Assembly: GCA_002173095.1 (NCBI GenBank)
Contig: NHBK01000009.1
Span: 310,001 to 374,000, forward strand
Source of the DNA: Hyphomonadaceae bacterium TMED5
Lineage (GTDB): Bacteria; Pseudomonadota; Alphaproteobacteria; Caulobacterales; Hyphomonadaceae
DNA: 64,000 nt
Direction of reading: 5' to 3'
Positions 9,564 to 16,937 of this stretch are shown in pieces. The translations under genes were made by a program, and so were the position numbers. The stretch's first letter is position 1; each line of letters starts with the position of its first letter. The notes beneath the pieces were generated by a model. It was not told the DNA's origin. It saw only the letters and a list, made by a program, of their open reading frames with translations, and ran no database searches.

Positions 9564-10038
9564 CTGTTTCCATATGCAGGTCACCAATTTCCAGAATAGG
9601 TGCCGCATCGAAGTCCTCAGCGTTCATCATGGCGGCAACCCGCTGCAAAGATGAGACGAGCTGAAGGCGCTCCCATTCTTCGAGTGATTTGAATTTTTCC
9701 ACGAAGCCGGCCTGAAGGAGATCGGGCGCATTTTCGATCCGCGCGCGGCCCCCATCGGTCAATGCCAGATTGACGACGCGTTTGTCAGAATCGCTTCGGG
9801 CTCTAACAATTAAACCGGCCTTTTGAAGGCGATCAATAATGGTGGTCACCGTTGCCTGAGAGAGGTGAACCTCTTTGGCGATGGTGGATGCCTTAATGGT
9901 CGGATTTTGCTCAATCTCCTTTAGAACAAGGAGTTGAGGCGATGTGAGGCCGATTTCGCGTACCATTTTTTTTGAATGGACATCGATGGCGCGAGTGATT
10001 TGGCGCAGGGCTATCAGGACATCATAATGGTTAGACAT
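9553..10038 (-). CDS. MarR-family transcriptional regulator
   Basis: A 161-residue protein with the MarR winged helix-turn-helix: TIKASTIAKEVHLSQATVTTII is the helix-turn-helix and SDSDKRVVNLALTDGGRARI the wing with the conserved D-K-R. Members bind DNA as dimers and often respond to small phenolic or oxidative signals. No obvious target is adjacent; the neighbour upstream on the same strand is the S46 peptidase, which ends in its own terminator. The ligand is unknown. Confidence 0.88.
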   Translation of the reverse strand: MSNHYDVLIALRQITRAIDVHSKKMVREIGLTSPQLLVLKEIEQNPTIKASTIAKEVHLSQATVTTIIDRLQKAGLIVRARSDSDKRVVNLALTDGGRARIENAPDLLQAGFVEKFKSLEEWERLQLVSSLQRVAAMMNAEDFDAAPILEIGDLHMETETA

Positions 10039-10097
10039 GTGAGTAACTTATGGTGGTGTGAGCCGATATGAAAGACCTGATAATGCAAGAAGAATAA

Positions 10098-10131
10098 AAA
10101 ACGCCGCTCCGGATGAACGAAGCGGCGTTTT
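10098..10131 (-). terminator. Intrinsic terminator after the S46 peptidase gene
   Basis: AAAACGCCGCT and AGCGGCGTTTT make an eleven-pair stem; on the minus strand it is followed by a run of six T. It lies just beyond the peptidase stop at 10156. Confidence 0.75.
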
Positions 10132-10155
10132 CTGTTGGCTTAGTGGGCGAATGTA

Positions 10156-12321
10156 TTATTCGCTGACCACATTCATCTCTTCGATGAGGTAATCTGCACC
10201 GGACACGTAATCCATGACCCAGAGCATATAGCGCGTATCCACGTGGATAGAGCGCGTGGTGCGTGGGTCGAAATGCCAGTCAGAGTTCACAGACTCAATC
10301 GTGCCATCGAACAGAAGACCAACAAGCTGGCCTTGCGCGTTCAGCGTAGCTGAGCCGGAATTGCCGCCTGTAGAGTCTAGGTCGGTCAGATAGTTCACTG
10401 GAACAGAGCCGAGGCTTTCCATGGCGTACGGGCCATATTCGCCAGCTTCGATCAGGTCGAGCTGAGCCTGTGGCGCGTCAAACGGTGCTTCGCCTGTGTC
10501 TTTCTCCAGAATGCCTTCCAGCGTGGTGAATGGCAGATATGCCATGCCGTCACGCGGAGAACCGCCCAGAACCGAACCATGGGTGATGCGCAGGGTAGAG
10601 TTCGCATCCGGATATGTCGTGATGCCTTCAGAGCGCTGCCAATCGATGATCGCTTCCATATAAGCCGGACGAAGCGCATTCGTCTGACCTGAAATCTCGT
10701 TATTGCGGTTCTCTGTTTCCATTTCATAGTCATAGAGCGCAATTGCGAGCTGCATGAAAGGATCGTCGAGAGCTTCCAGCTCCTCAACGCTTGCATCCAT
10801 CAGGGCAAAACGGGTTTCCGCGTTATCCAGAGTGGTGCCTTCGTAGAAAGGTGCCAGAAGAGCCGCGATTTCAGCCGCATCATAGGTGTCGCCGAGGCCG
10901 AGAGCTTCGTCGAGAACAGGCGTGCGGTTTTCTTCACCGGCATTCATGTAGAATTCCAGCATGCGGTCCCACAGCGCCATGTCCACACCGGCATCATAGC
11001 GGCGGTCAATGCGCTGCATACGTTGGCGGAAGGATGTCATATCACGGTCTTGGTAACCGCTTTTGCGCTCTGCGTCTGGCAGTTCGCGCTCATTCGCGAG
11101 GCGATAGAGGCTTTGCGCTGCTGAGAGCAGAGCCGGGCTGGTCGCGTTATTGTACCAGAAGTCACGCTCATCAGAGGCGTTGGATTCTGCAGACAGCGCG
11201 TCCAGTGCAGCAATGGCTTCGCCATAATGTGCGCGGGATGGGTCTGCTGCGATCCATGCGTCGAGCGCGGCTTCACGCTCAGCGCGCAGATCGGTAAGGC
11301 CTACACGGCGTGCGCCTTCAATCTGGCCGCCACGGTTTTTGATGTAGTTATTGAGGCTAGCAAGGCTGGATTCATAACGAATGCGCGCATCAGAGCCATC
11401 CGTTGCGGTGTCCATAATGGTGTCGACCTTCGCCTGGGAGACTTCGATCCAGGTTGGGTAGTACCAGTCGAATGTGTGGGCTGTATCGATCAGGCGGACA
11501 TAGCGTGACGTGCGGCCCGGATAGCCCGCAACCATGACGAAATCGCCGTCATCCAGACCGGATGCAGAGACTTCCAGAACATGTTCTGGTTCGTACGGTA
11601 CATTGTCTTCAGAATATTCAGCTGGCTCGCCATTCGGACCGACATATGCACGGTAGAAACCGAAGTCGCCGGTATGGCGTGGCCACATCCAGTTATCAAT
11701 ATCGCCACCATATTTACCGATATTGTCGCCCGGTGCGTAGACGAGGCGCACGTCACGGATTTCCATCTGACGGATCAGTTTGTACTGCAGGCCGCCAAAG
11801 AAGGAAGACACGCGGCAGCGATAGCCTTCGGTTTCTTCACACTCAGCGACAATCTCTTTTTGAGCCGCTTCGATCGCTGCATAGCGCTCTGTGCCGGTCA
11901 TGTCAGAGGTGAGGCCAGCGTTTACGCGCTCGGTCACGTCTGTCAGCTCAGTGGTGACATAGATGCGAGAGCCCGGAGATGCTGGAACTTCTTCTGTGCG
12001 GTCGGCCGCAAGGAAGCCGTCCTGCAGATAGTTGTTTTCTTCAGTGGAATTGTACTGGATCGACCCGCGCACACAGTGGTGGTTTGAAACCACAAGGCCT
12101 TCCGGAGACACGAAAGAGGCTGTGCAGCCGCCGAGAGACACAACAGCGCCCATTGGGAATTCGGTCAGATCAGTCAGTGTAGATGGGTCGAGTTCAAGTC
12201 CCGCTTCACGCAGATCATCTGCGATTTCCGGAAGCTGGTCCGGTGTGAACATGCCTTCAACGGCGTGGGACGGGGTGGATAGAGCAAACAGGCATACAGA
12301 TGCCATTGCGAAACGTTTCAT
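10156..12321 (-). CDS. S46-family dipeptidyl-peptidase (DPP7/DPP11 type)
   Basis: The start is the ATG at 12321 (CTGGAG upstream, then the signal peptide MKRFAMASVCLFALSTPSHA); the frame extends to 12402 without support. The 721-residue periplasmic serine protease has the usual S46 length. The triad region is visible: His in SNHHC, Asp near the conserved NWMWPRHTGDF block, and Ser in GNSGS. The residue 18 positions after the catalytic Ser is Gly (LLFDGTIES), which in this family goes with DPP7-like cleavage after hydrophobic residues, while Arg there marks the acidic-specific DPP11. The specificity call is inferred from that one position. Confidence 0.9.
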   Translation of the reverse strand: MKRFAMASVCLFALSTPSHAVEGMFTPDQLPEIADDLREAGLELDPSTLTDLTEFPMGAVVSLGGCTASFVSPEGLVVSNHHCVRGSIQYNSTEENNYLQDGFLAADRTEEVPASPGSRIYVTTELTDVTERVNAGLTSDMTGTERYAAIEAAQKEIVAECEETEGYRCRVSSFFGGLQYKLIRQMEIRDVRLVYAPGDNIGKYGGDIDNWMWPRHTGDFGFYRAYVGPNGEPAEYSEDNVPYEPEHVLEVSASGLDDGDFVMVAGYPGRTSRYVRLIDTAHTFDWYYPTWIEVSQAKVDTIMDTATDGSDARIRYESSLASLNNYIKNRGGQIEGARRVGLTDLRAEREAALDAWIAADPSRAHYGEAIAALDALSAESNASDERDFWYNNATSPALLSAAQSLYRLANERELPDAERKSGYQDRDMTSFRQRMQRIDRRYDAGVDMALWDRMLEFYMNAGEENRTPVLDEALGLGDTYDAAEIAALLAPFYEGTTLDNAETRFALMDASVEELEALDDPFMQLAIALYDYEMETENRNNEISGQTNALRPAYMEAIIDWQRSEGITTYPDANSTLRITHGSVLGGSPRDGMAYLPFTTLEGILEKDTGEAPFDAPQAQLDLIEAGEYGPYAMESLGSVPVNYLTDLDSTGGNSGSATLNAQGQLVGLLFDGTIESVNSDWHFDPRTTRSIHVDTRYMLWVMDYVSGADYLIEEMNVVSE

Positions 12322-12427
12322 AAAATACTCCAGGTACGCAACACGTCTTCTGTCACTTTGGGATACGGAGGTAATCCATCCCCGGATTAGTCGGCAATGC
12401 AAAAAATCGTGACTTCGGGGAAGTGGT

Positions 12428-13363
12428 CTATTCCAAGCTCAGATCGCTGGCCAGAGCAGACAGTGCAGAAAGCGCATTTTCATCGTCTGCAAACTGATTT
12501 TCTGCAGTGGAAAGTGCCTGTTGAGCCTCTTCCGTCTGGCCAAGAACAGCGCGTGCACGGATCAGGCGAAGCCAGCCATTGAGATCGCTCGGGTCGGCGT
12601 CCAGACGGGCGGCGAGGCCTTCAACCATGGCGTTGATCTGCGCCTGCTGGTCTTCCTGGCTGAGCTGGTTCATGGCCGCCATCTGATCATCTGAAATGTC
12701 GGGGGCGCTGGAATCTGGTGCGCTGGTCAGGCGATCAATAATGGCTTGCGCCTGCTGGTACTCTTCCATGACGCGCGGGTCGTTTTCCGTCATGCGCAGG
12801 GCTTCTTCATAGGCCAGAAGACTGCCCTCGAACTGATTCATTTCCAGACGCACACGTCCAAGAAGGATAAAGCCGCGTGGGTCTGGCGCAGCCGTGAGGC
12901 GCTGAACCAGCATGTCCTCGATTTCCGGCAGGGTCATATTCTGAAGCGTTTCGGACGTCATCGCATTCTGCGCCATTGGCAGCTGGGCCTCAGCCTCACG
13001 CTCATAGGATGGACTGCCGATCAGTGGATAGAGGACGACGCCACACCCGATCAGAAAGACGGGCACGCCAATCTTGATCCAGCCTGCGAGCGTGGGTTCA
13101 TCACCTGCTGTTTCGAGAGCAGTGAGGCGAGAATGCAGCTTGGCAATACGCTTTTCCATGGCGCGGCGTGCACGCTTGGCGCCCTGATCGTCCAGAAAGC
13201 CGGAGGCGACCTCTTCGTCAATTTGCGAGAGCTGGGTCTGACTGGCTTCAAGCTCGCGCGTGAGTGAATCCTTCGCCGTAATGGAGGATTCCCGGACGAG
13301 CGGGAGCATAACCACCGCCAGAGTGCAGGCGAGCAGAATGATCAGGATAATAAAAGGGATCAT
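12428..13363 (-). CDS. ccmI: Cytochrome c maturation protein CcmI (TPR)
   Basis: A 311-residue inner-membrane protein with an N-terminal span (MIPFIILIILLACTLAVVM), a heptad-rich segment (residues 28-80), a second span near residues 95-118 and a periplasmic TPR region. CcmI chaperones apocytochrome c to the haem lyase CcmF-CcmH. Its ATG overlaps the ccmH stop by four bases, so it is translationally coupled as the last gene of the ccm operon. Confidence 0.85.
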   Translation of the reverse strand: MIPFIILIILLACTLAVVMLPLVRESSITAKDSLTRELEASQTQLSQIDEEVASGFLDDQGAKRARRAMEKRIAKLHSRLTALETAGDEPTLAGWIKIGVPVFLIGCGVVLYPLIGSPSYEREAEAQLPMAQNAMTSETLQNMTLPEIEDMLVQRLTAAPDPRGFILLGRVRLEMNQFEGSLLAYEEALRMTENDPRVMEEYQQAQAIIDRLTSAPDSSAPDISDDQMAAMNQLSQEDQQAQINAMVEGLAARLDADPSDLNGWLRLIRARAVLGQTEEAQQALSTAENQFADDENALSALSALASDLSLE

Positions 13364-13770
13364 GCCTCGTCATCCTCATCGAGATCATCGCGGGCGCCGC
13401 GTGCAGATGTGAAAAACCAGATCAATCCGCCCCCAACAAATAGAAGCGGGCCAAACCATAAAAGCCATGTTTCAGGTTTTACCGGAGGGCTCATCAGAAC
13501 GAAGTCGCCATAGCGTTCCTGCATATAGGCGCGCACATCATCATCGCTGTTACCGGCGCGCACGCGCGCTTCGACGAGACGGCGCATATCTTCGGCGAGC
13601 GTGGCATTAGAGTCTGCGATGGATTGGTTCTGACAAACCACACAACGCAGCGTCTGAGAGATCGCTTCGGTGCGTTCGGCAACCGTCGCATCGTCCAGCT
13701 CGGCCTGTTGTGCCAGCGCGGGCAGGTTGATCAGAACGGCAAGGGTGAGGAGGACTGCGCGAATGCTCAC
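13360..13770 (-). CDS. ccmH: Cytochrome c maturation protein CcmH
   Basis: A 136-residue protein with a signal peptide, the thiol-redox motif LRCVVCQNQSIADSN and a C-terminal membrane span (LLWFGPLLFVGGGLIWFF). CcmH keeps the apocytochrome haem-binding cysteines reduced and works with CcmF and CcmG in the periplasm. It overlaps both neighbours by four bases (ATGA). The adjacent gene at 13767-14069 is a diverged copy of its soluble domain. Confidence 0.93.
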   Translation of the reverse strand: MSIRAVLLTLAVLINLPALAQQAELDDATVAERTEAISQTLRCVVCQNQSIADSNATLAEDMRRLVEARVRAGNSDDDVRAYMQERYGDFVLMSPPVKPETWLLWFGPLLFVGGGLIWFFTSARGARDDLDEDDEA

Positions 13771-14069
13771 TCGGCAATGCTTTCAGCAAGTGCTTCTGGT
13801 ACAACCTCAGACCCATAGCGCGTCTGGTAATAACCTATAATGTCCGCATCTGAATTGCCTGCGCGAACGAGTGCGTCAATCGTTGTGCGGGTCAGTTCGC
13901 CCCAGGACGTATCACACTCGGCAATCGGTAGATTGTCCGTGTCCGGACAGTGCATGGATTGCGAGAGATACTCAATGCGCGCTGTGATCTCGGCTTCGGT
14001 CGCATCCTCTGCGTGAGCGATAGGCGTGAGGCTGAGCGCTGTGCAGGCAAGTGTCAGGGTTCGTAGCAT
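13767..14069 (-). CDS. Degenerate CcmH-like periplasmic protein
   Basis: A 100-residue protein with a signal peptide (MLRTLTLACTALSLTPIAHA) and a single domain that aligns by eye with CcmH next door: ARIEYLSQSMHC against ERTEAISQTLRC, and ALVRAGNSDADIIGYYQTRYG against ARVRAGNSDDDVRAYMQERYG. The LRCxxCQ redox motif is lost: HCPDTDNLPIAEC puts the cysteines eleven positions apart. The C-terminal membrane anchor is absent. It sits between ccmG and ccmH with overlapping stops and starts, so it is co-translated. A role in haem-lyase assembly is inferred from position only. Confidence 0.75.
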   Translation of the reverse strand: MLRTLTLACTALSLTPIAHAEDATEAEITARIEYLSQSMHCPDTDNLPIAECDTSWGELTRTTIDALVRAGNSDADIIGYYQTRYGSEVVPEALAESIAE

Positions 14070-14620
14070 TATGCGGCGTCCTCTGTCGTTTCGGTTGCGG
14101 AATATTGTTCGATCAGGGGCTCAAAAATATTGTGCCAGATCTCCGGCGTCATCTCGCCTACATGCTTGTAGCGGATCATGCCCGTCGGATCGATCAGGAA
14201 GGTTTCAGGCGCGCCTGTGACCCCAAGACCGATGGCGACCTCTGAATGTTCGTCAAAGCCGATTGTGTCGTATGGATTGCCGCGCTGAGCCAGCCATTCG
14301 CGCGCCGCTTCGCGTGTGTCTCGCCAGTCCAGCCCGACCATGTGAATGCCTTCTTCGGCCTGTAACTGCATCAGATATGGGTGTTCGATTATGCAGGTCC
14401 GGCACCATGAGCCGAAGACATTCAGCAGAATGAATTCGCCGCGCAGTGAGGCGGATGTGACAGGTGGTTCGCCTTCGACCAGGTTTTCAATCTCGAATTC
14501 GGGCACAGGCTTGTTGATGAATTCAGACGGCAATTCCTGCGGCTTCAGTGTGAGGCCAATACCGAAGATTGCGACCAGCGCAACGAAGAAGCCGAGAGGC
14601 AGAAATGCTTTCCAGGACAC
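14069..14620 (-). CDS. ccmG: Thiol:disulfide interchange protein CcmG/DsbE
   Basis: The start is GTG at 14620, behind a strong GGAGG eight bases upstream. The 183-residue protein has one N-terminal membrane span and a periplasmic thioredoxin fold with the active motif WCRTC and the cis-Pro loop GAPETFLIDPTG. It passes electrons to CcmH or apocytochrome c. It begins twelve bases after ccmF and its TAA overlaps the next ATG by one base. Confidence 0.92.
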   Translation of the reverse strand: MSWKAFLPLGFFVALVAIFGIGLTLKPQELPSEFINKPVPEFEIENLVEGEPPVTSASLRGEFILLNVFGSWCRTCIIEHPYLMQLQAEEGIHMVGLDWRDTREAAREWLAQRGNPYDTIGFDEHSEVAIGLGVTGAPETFLIDPTGMIRYKHVGEMTPEIWHNIFEPLIEQYSATETTEDAA

Positions 14621-14632
14621 GATCAGACCTCC

Positions 14633-16603
14633 TTATTCGGCCGGCGCTGCGGCAGCGCGCGGAACTGGGCGAGAGGCTTTAACCCGGAAGCGTGCATCCG
14701 CAAGCGAGATGAAGCCGCCAAGGGCCATGATAATCGCGCCAACCCAGATCCAGCTCACAAATGGGTGGATATAGAACCGGATTTGAAGGCCGGTTTCAGT
14801 GATCTCGCCAATGGCCGAATAGAGGGTTTCGAGCGGATAGACGGCAAGCTCAGCTTCGGTCGTCATATTCTGTTCTACCGGGTAGAAGCGGCGCTCCGGG
14901 AACATTTGCACAATCTCCTCGCCATTGCGGGAAATGTTCAGCTGCGCGTATTGGCGAACATAGTTCTGGCCTTCGGATTCCGATACATCCACCAGCATGA
15001 TTTCATACTGACCGAAGCGTTCGACTTCGCCCGGATTGAGCGTGAACTGGTCTTCAAGCGCCCAGACGCTCATGCCGGTAATGCCGACAATTGTAACCGC
15101 GAGACCAACATGCCCCAGAAGGAAGCCAAAGGCTGCAGCGGGCAGGCGGGTCATCAGGCGGAAACTATCTGCCAGCGGAATACGACCAAACCTGGCTTTC
15201 TCACCGAAGGACAAAAGCGCACCAATGAAGAGTGCCATAGCAAGCGCCATGGAAAGTGCGCCCCAGAGCGCTTTGCCCAAAACCATGGTCAGCGCACCAA
15301 GCACCACAGCTGCAATCACCATAATGATGAGCGGTTTGATGATGCGTTTCGGGTCATCCATTCGCCATTTCAGAAGCGGTCCGAAGGACATGAAAAGCAC
15401 AAGGCCAATCATCATTGGCGCAAAGGTTTTATTAAAGAATGGAGGGCCGACCGTGAGCTTCTCACCGGTCAGGGCTTCCATGATGAGCGGATAGAATGTG
15501 CCGATGAAAACGGTGGCTGTGGCTGCGCAAAGAAGCAGGTTGTTCAGAACGAGGCTGCCCTCGCGGCTGACAGCGTCGAAGGTCGTGGTGGACGCAATTT
15601 TGCTCGCGCGAATGGCATAGAGCACCAGCGCGCCGCCTGTTGCCGCACCGAGCAGGCCTAACAGATAGACACCGCGTTCCGGGTCCACAGCAAAGGCGTG
15701 AACACTGGTCAGAACGCCTGAGCGCACAATGAATGTGCCGATCAGGCTGAGCGAGAAGGTCGTGATCGCGAGAAGCAGTGTCCAGTTCATGAAGGTGTTG
15801 CGCTTCTCGACCACCAGAGTGGAGTGCAGAAGCGCCGTACCCGCCAGCCATGGCATTAGGGAGACGTTCTCAACCGGGTCCCAGAACCACCAGCCGCCCC
15901 AGCCAAGCTCATAATAGGCCCAGAGGCTGCCCAGCGCGATGCCAATGGTCAGGAAGGACCATGCGGCCAGTACCCAGGGGCGCACGAACCGTGCCCAGAG
16001 CGCATCGACCCTGCCTTCAAGTAAGGCTGCAATCGCAAAGGAAAAGGCAACTGAGAAGCCGACATAGCCGAGGTAAAGGAAAGGTGGGTGGAAGGCGAGG
16101 CCCGGGTCCTGAAGCAAAGGGTTCAGGCCGGACCCATTCATCGGAATCGGGGAAAGGCGCTCAAACGGGTTTGAGGTGAAGACCAAAAATCCGAGAAAGC
16201 CCGTGCCGAGCAGGCCCTGAACGCCAATAGCGCGGGCGCGCAGACTGGAAGGGAGTGACTGGCCGAAGACAGACATCGCCCCGCCGAACAAGGCAACGAT
16301 CATCACCCAAAGCAGCATGGAGCCTTCATGGTTTCCCCATGTGCCGGAGAGTTTGTAGAGCCATGGCTTGTCTGTGTGGGAATGGGCAGCCACCAGTTTC
16401 ACAGAGAAGTCTGAGGCCAGAAATAACAACATCAGAATGACGAAAGCGCTGACCAGAAACACAGCCTGCACCTGTGCGCTGCGGTCTGCAAAGGACATCA
16501 TGCGTCCGTTCAGGCGATGCGCGCCCCAAATGCCAAACACGCCCTGCAAAAGGCCAAGCCCCAGAGAAATCAGGAGGAGTATCTGTCCAATTTCAGCGAG
16601 CAT
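14633..16603 (-). CDS. ccmF: Cytochrome c haem lyase subunit CcmF
   Basis: The start is the ATG at 16603 with GAGG upstream; the frame to 16627 is an extension. The 656-residue protein has about 15 membrane spans. The tryptophan-rich WWD haem-handling segment is intact (ELGWGGWWFWDPVENVSLMPW), as are WGNHEGSMLLWV and DPGLAFHPPFLYLGYVG. CcmF ligates haem delivered by CcmE to apocytochrome c. It heads ccmF-ccmG-ccmH'-ccmH-ccmI. ccmE, which commonly precedes ccmF, is not in this window. Confidence 0.95.
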   Translation of the reverse strand: MLAEIGQILLLISLGLGLLQGVFGIWGAHRLNGRMMSFADRSAQVQAVFLVSAFVILMLLFLASDFSVKLVAAHSHTDKPWLYKLSGTWGNHEGSMLLWVMIVALFGGAMSVFGQSLPSSLRARAIGVQGLLGTGFLGFLVFTSNPFERLSPIPMNGSGLNPLLQDPGLAFHPPFLYLGYVGFSVAFSFAIAALLEGRVDALWARFVRPWVLAAWSFLTIGIALGSLWAYYELGWGGWWFWDPVENVSLMPWLAGTALLHSTLVVEKRNTFMNWTLLLAITTFSLSLIGTFIVRSGVLTSVHAFAVDPERGVYLLGLLGAATGGALVLYAIRASKIASTTTFDAVSREGSLVLNNLLLCAATATVFIGTFYPLIMEALTGEKLTVGPPFFNKTFAPMMIGLVLFMSFGPLLKWRMDDPKRIIKPLIIMVIAAVVLGALTMVLGKALWGALSMALAMALFIGALLSFGEKARFGRIPLADSFRLMTRLPAAAFGFLLGHVGLAVTIVGITGMSVWALEDQFTLNPGEVERFGQYEIMLVDVSESEGQNYVRQYAQLNISRNGEEIVQMFPERRFYPVEQNMTTEAELAVYPLETLYSAIGEITETGLQIRFYIHPFVSWIWVGAIIMALGGFISLADARFRVKASRPVPRAAAAPAE

Positions 16604-16819
16604 GTTTTGCCTCGATATCCTGCCCAATCATCCGACCAGCATAATCATTCTGGCGGGGGTTTATAGTGGTCTGACGCAGTGTTGATCTGCGTACTGAAAT
16701 GTTGAAGCCCTGAAAGGCCATAGCGTCTGGGTAGCAGGTCTTCAGCCCTGAGATAAAGCGCCAGATTACCGCAGGCGAGACAGCCTTTTGAAACCGACTG
16801 TAATTGGCATGTGATCTGC

Positions 16820-16849
16820 TTGTGACAATGACAAAGTTTCACCTAAATT
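16820..16849 (+). promoter_or_regulatory. Possible promoter for the pseudokinase gene
   Basis: TTGTGA (16820-16825) and TAAATT (16844-16849) are spaced by 18 bases in the otherwise featureless 334-base gap between the divergent ccmF and pseudokinase genes. Transcription from here would begin after the GTG at 16854 and favours the ATG at 16938. This is a pattern match only. Confidence 0.25.
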
Positions 16850-16937
16850 ATCGGTGAGAGAAACTCATGGGCGGAACCGTGTCAAAACGGGACCGGACAC
16901 TGCTCCAGAACGGTGCACAAATCGGACAGATGACCTA

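Noticed and set aside
14765-15661. A 298-codon open frame opposite ccmF
   Set aside because: Antisense to the conserved haem-handling region, with no recognisable domain.
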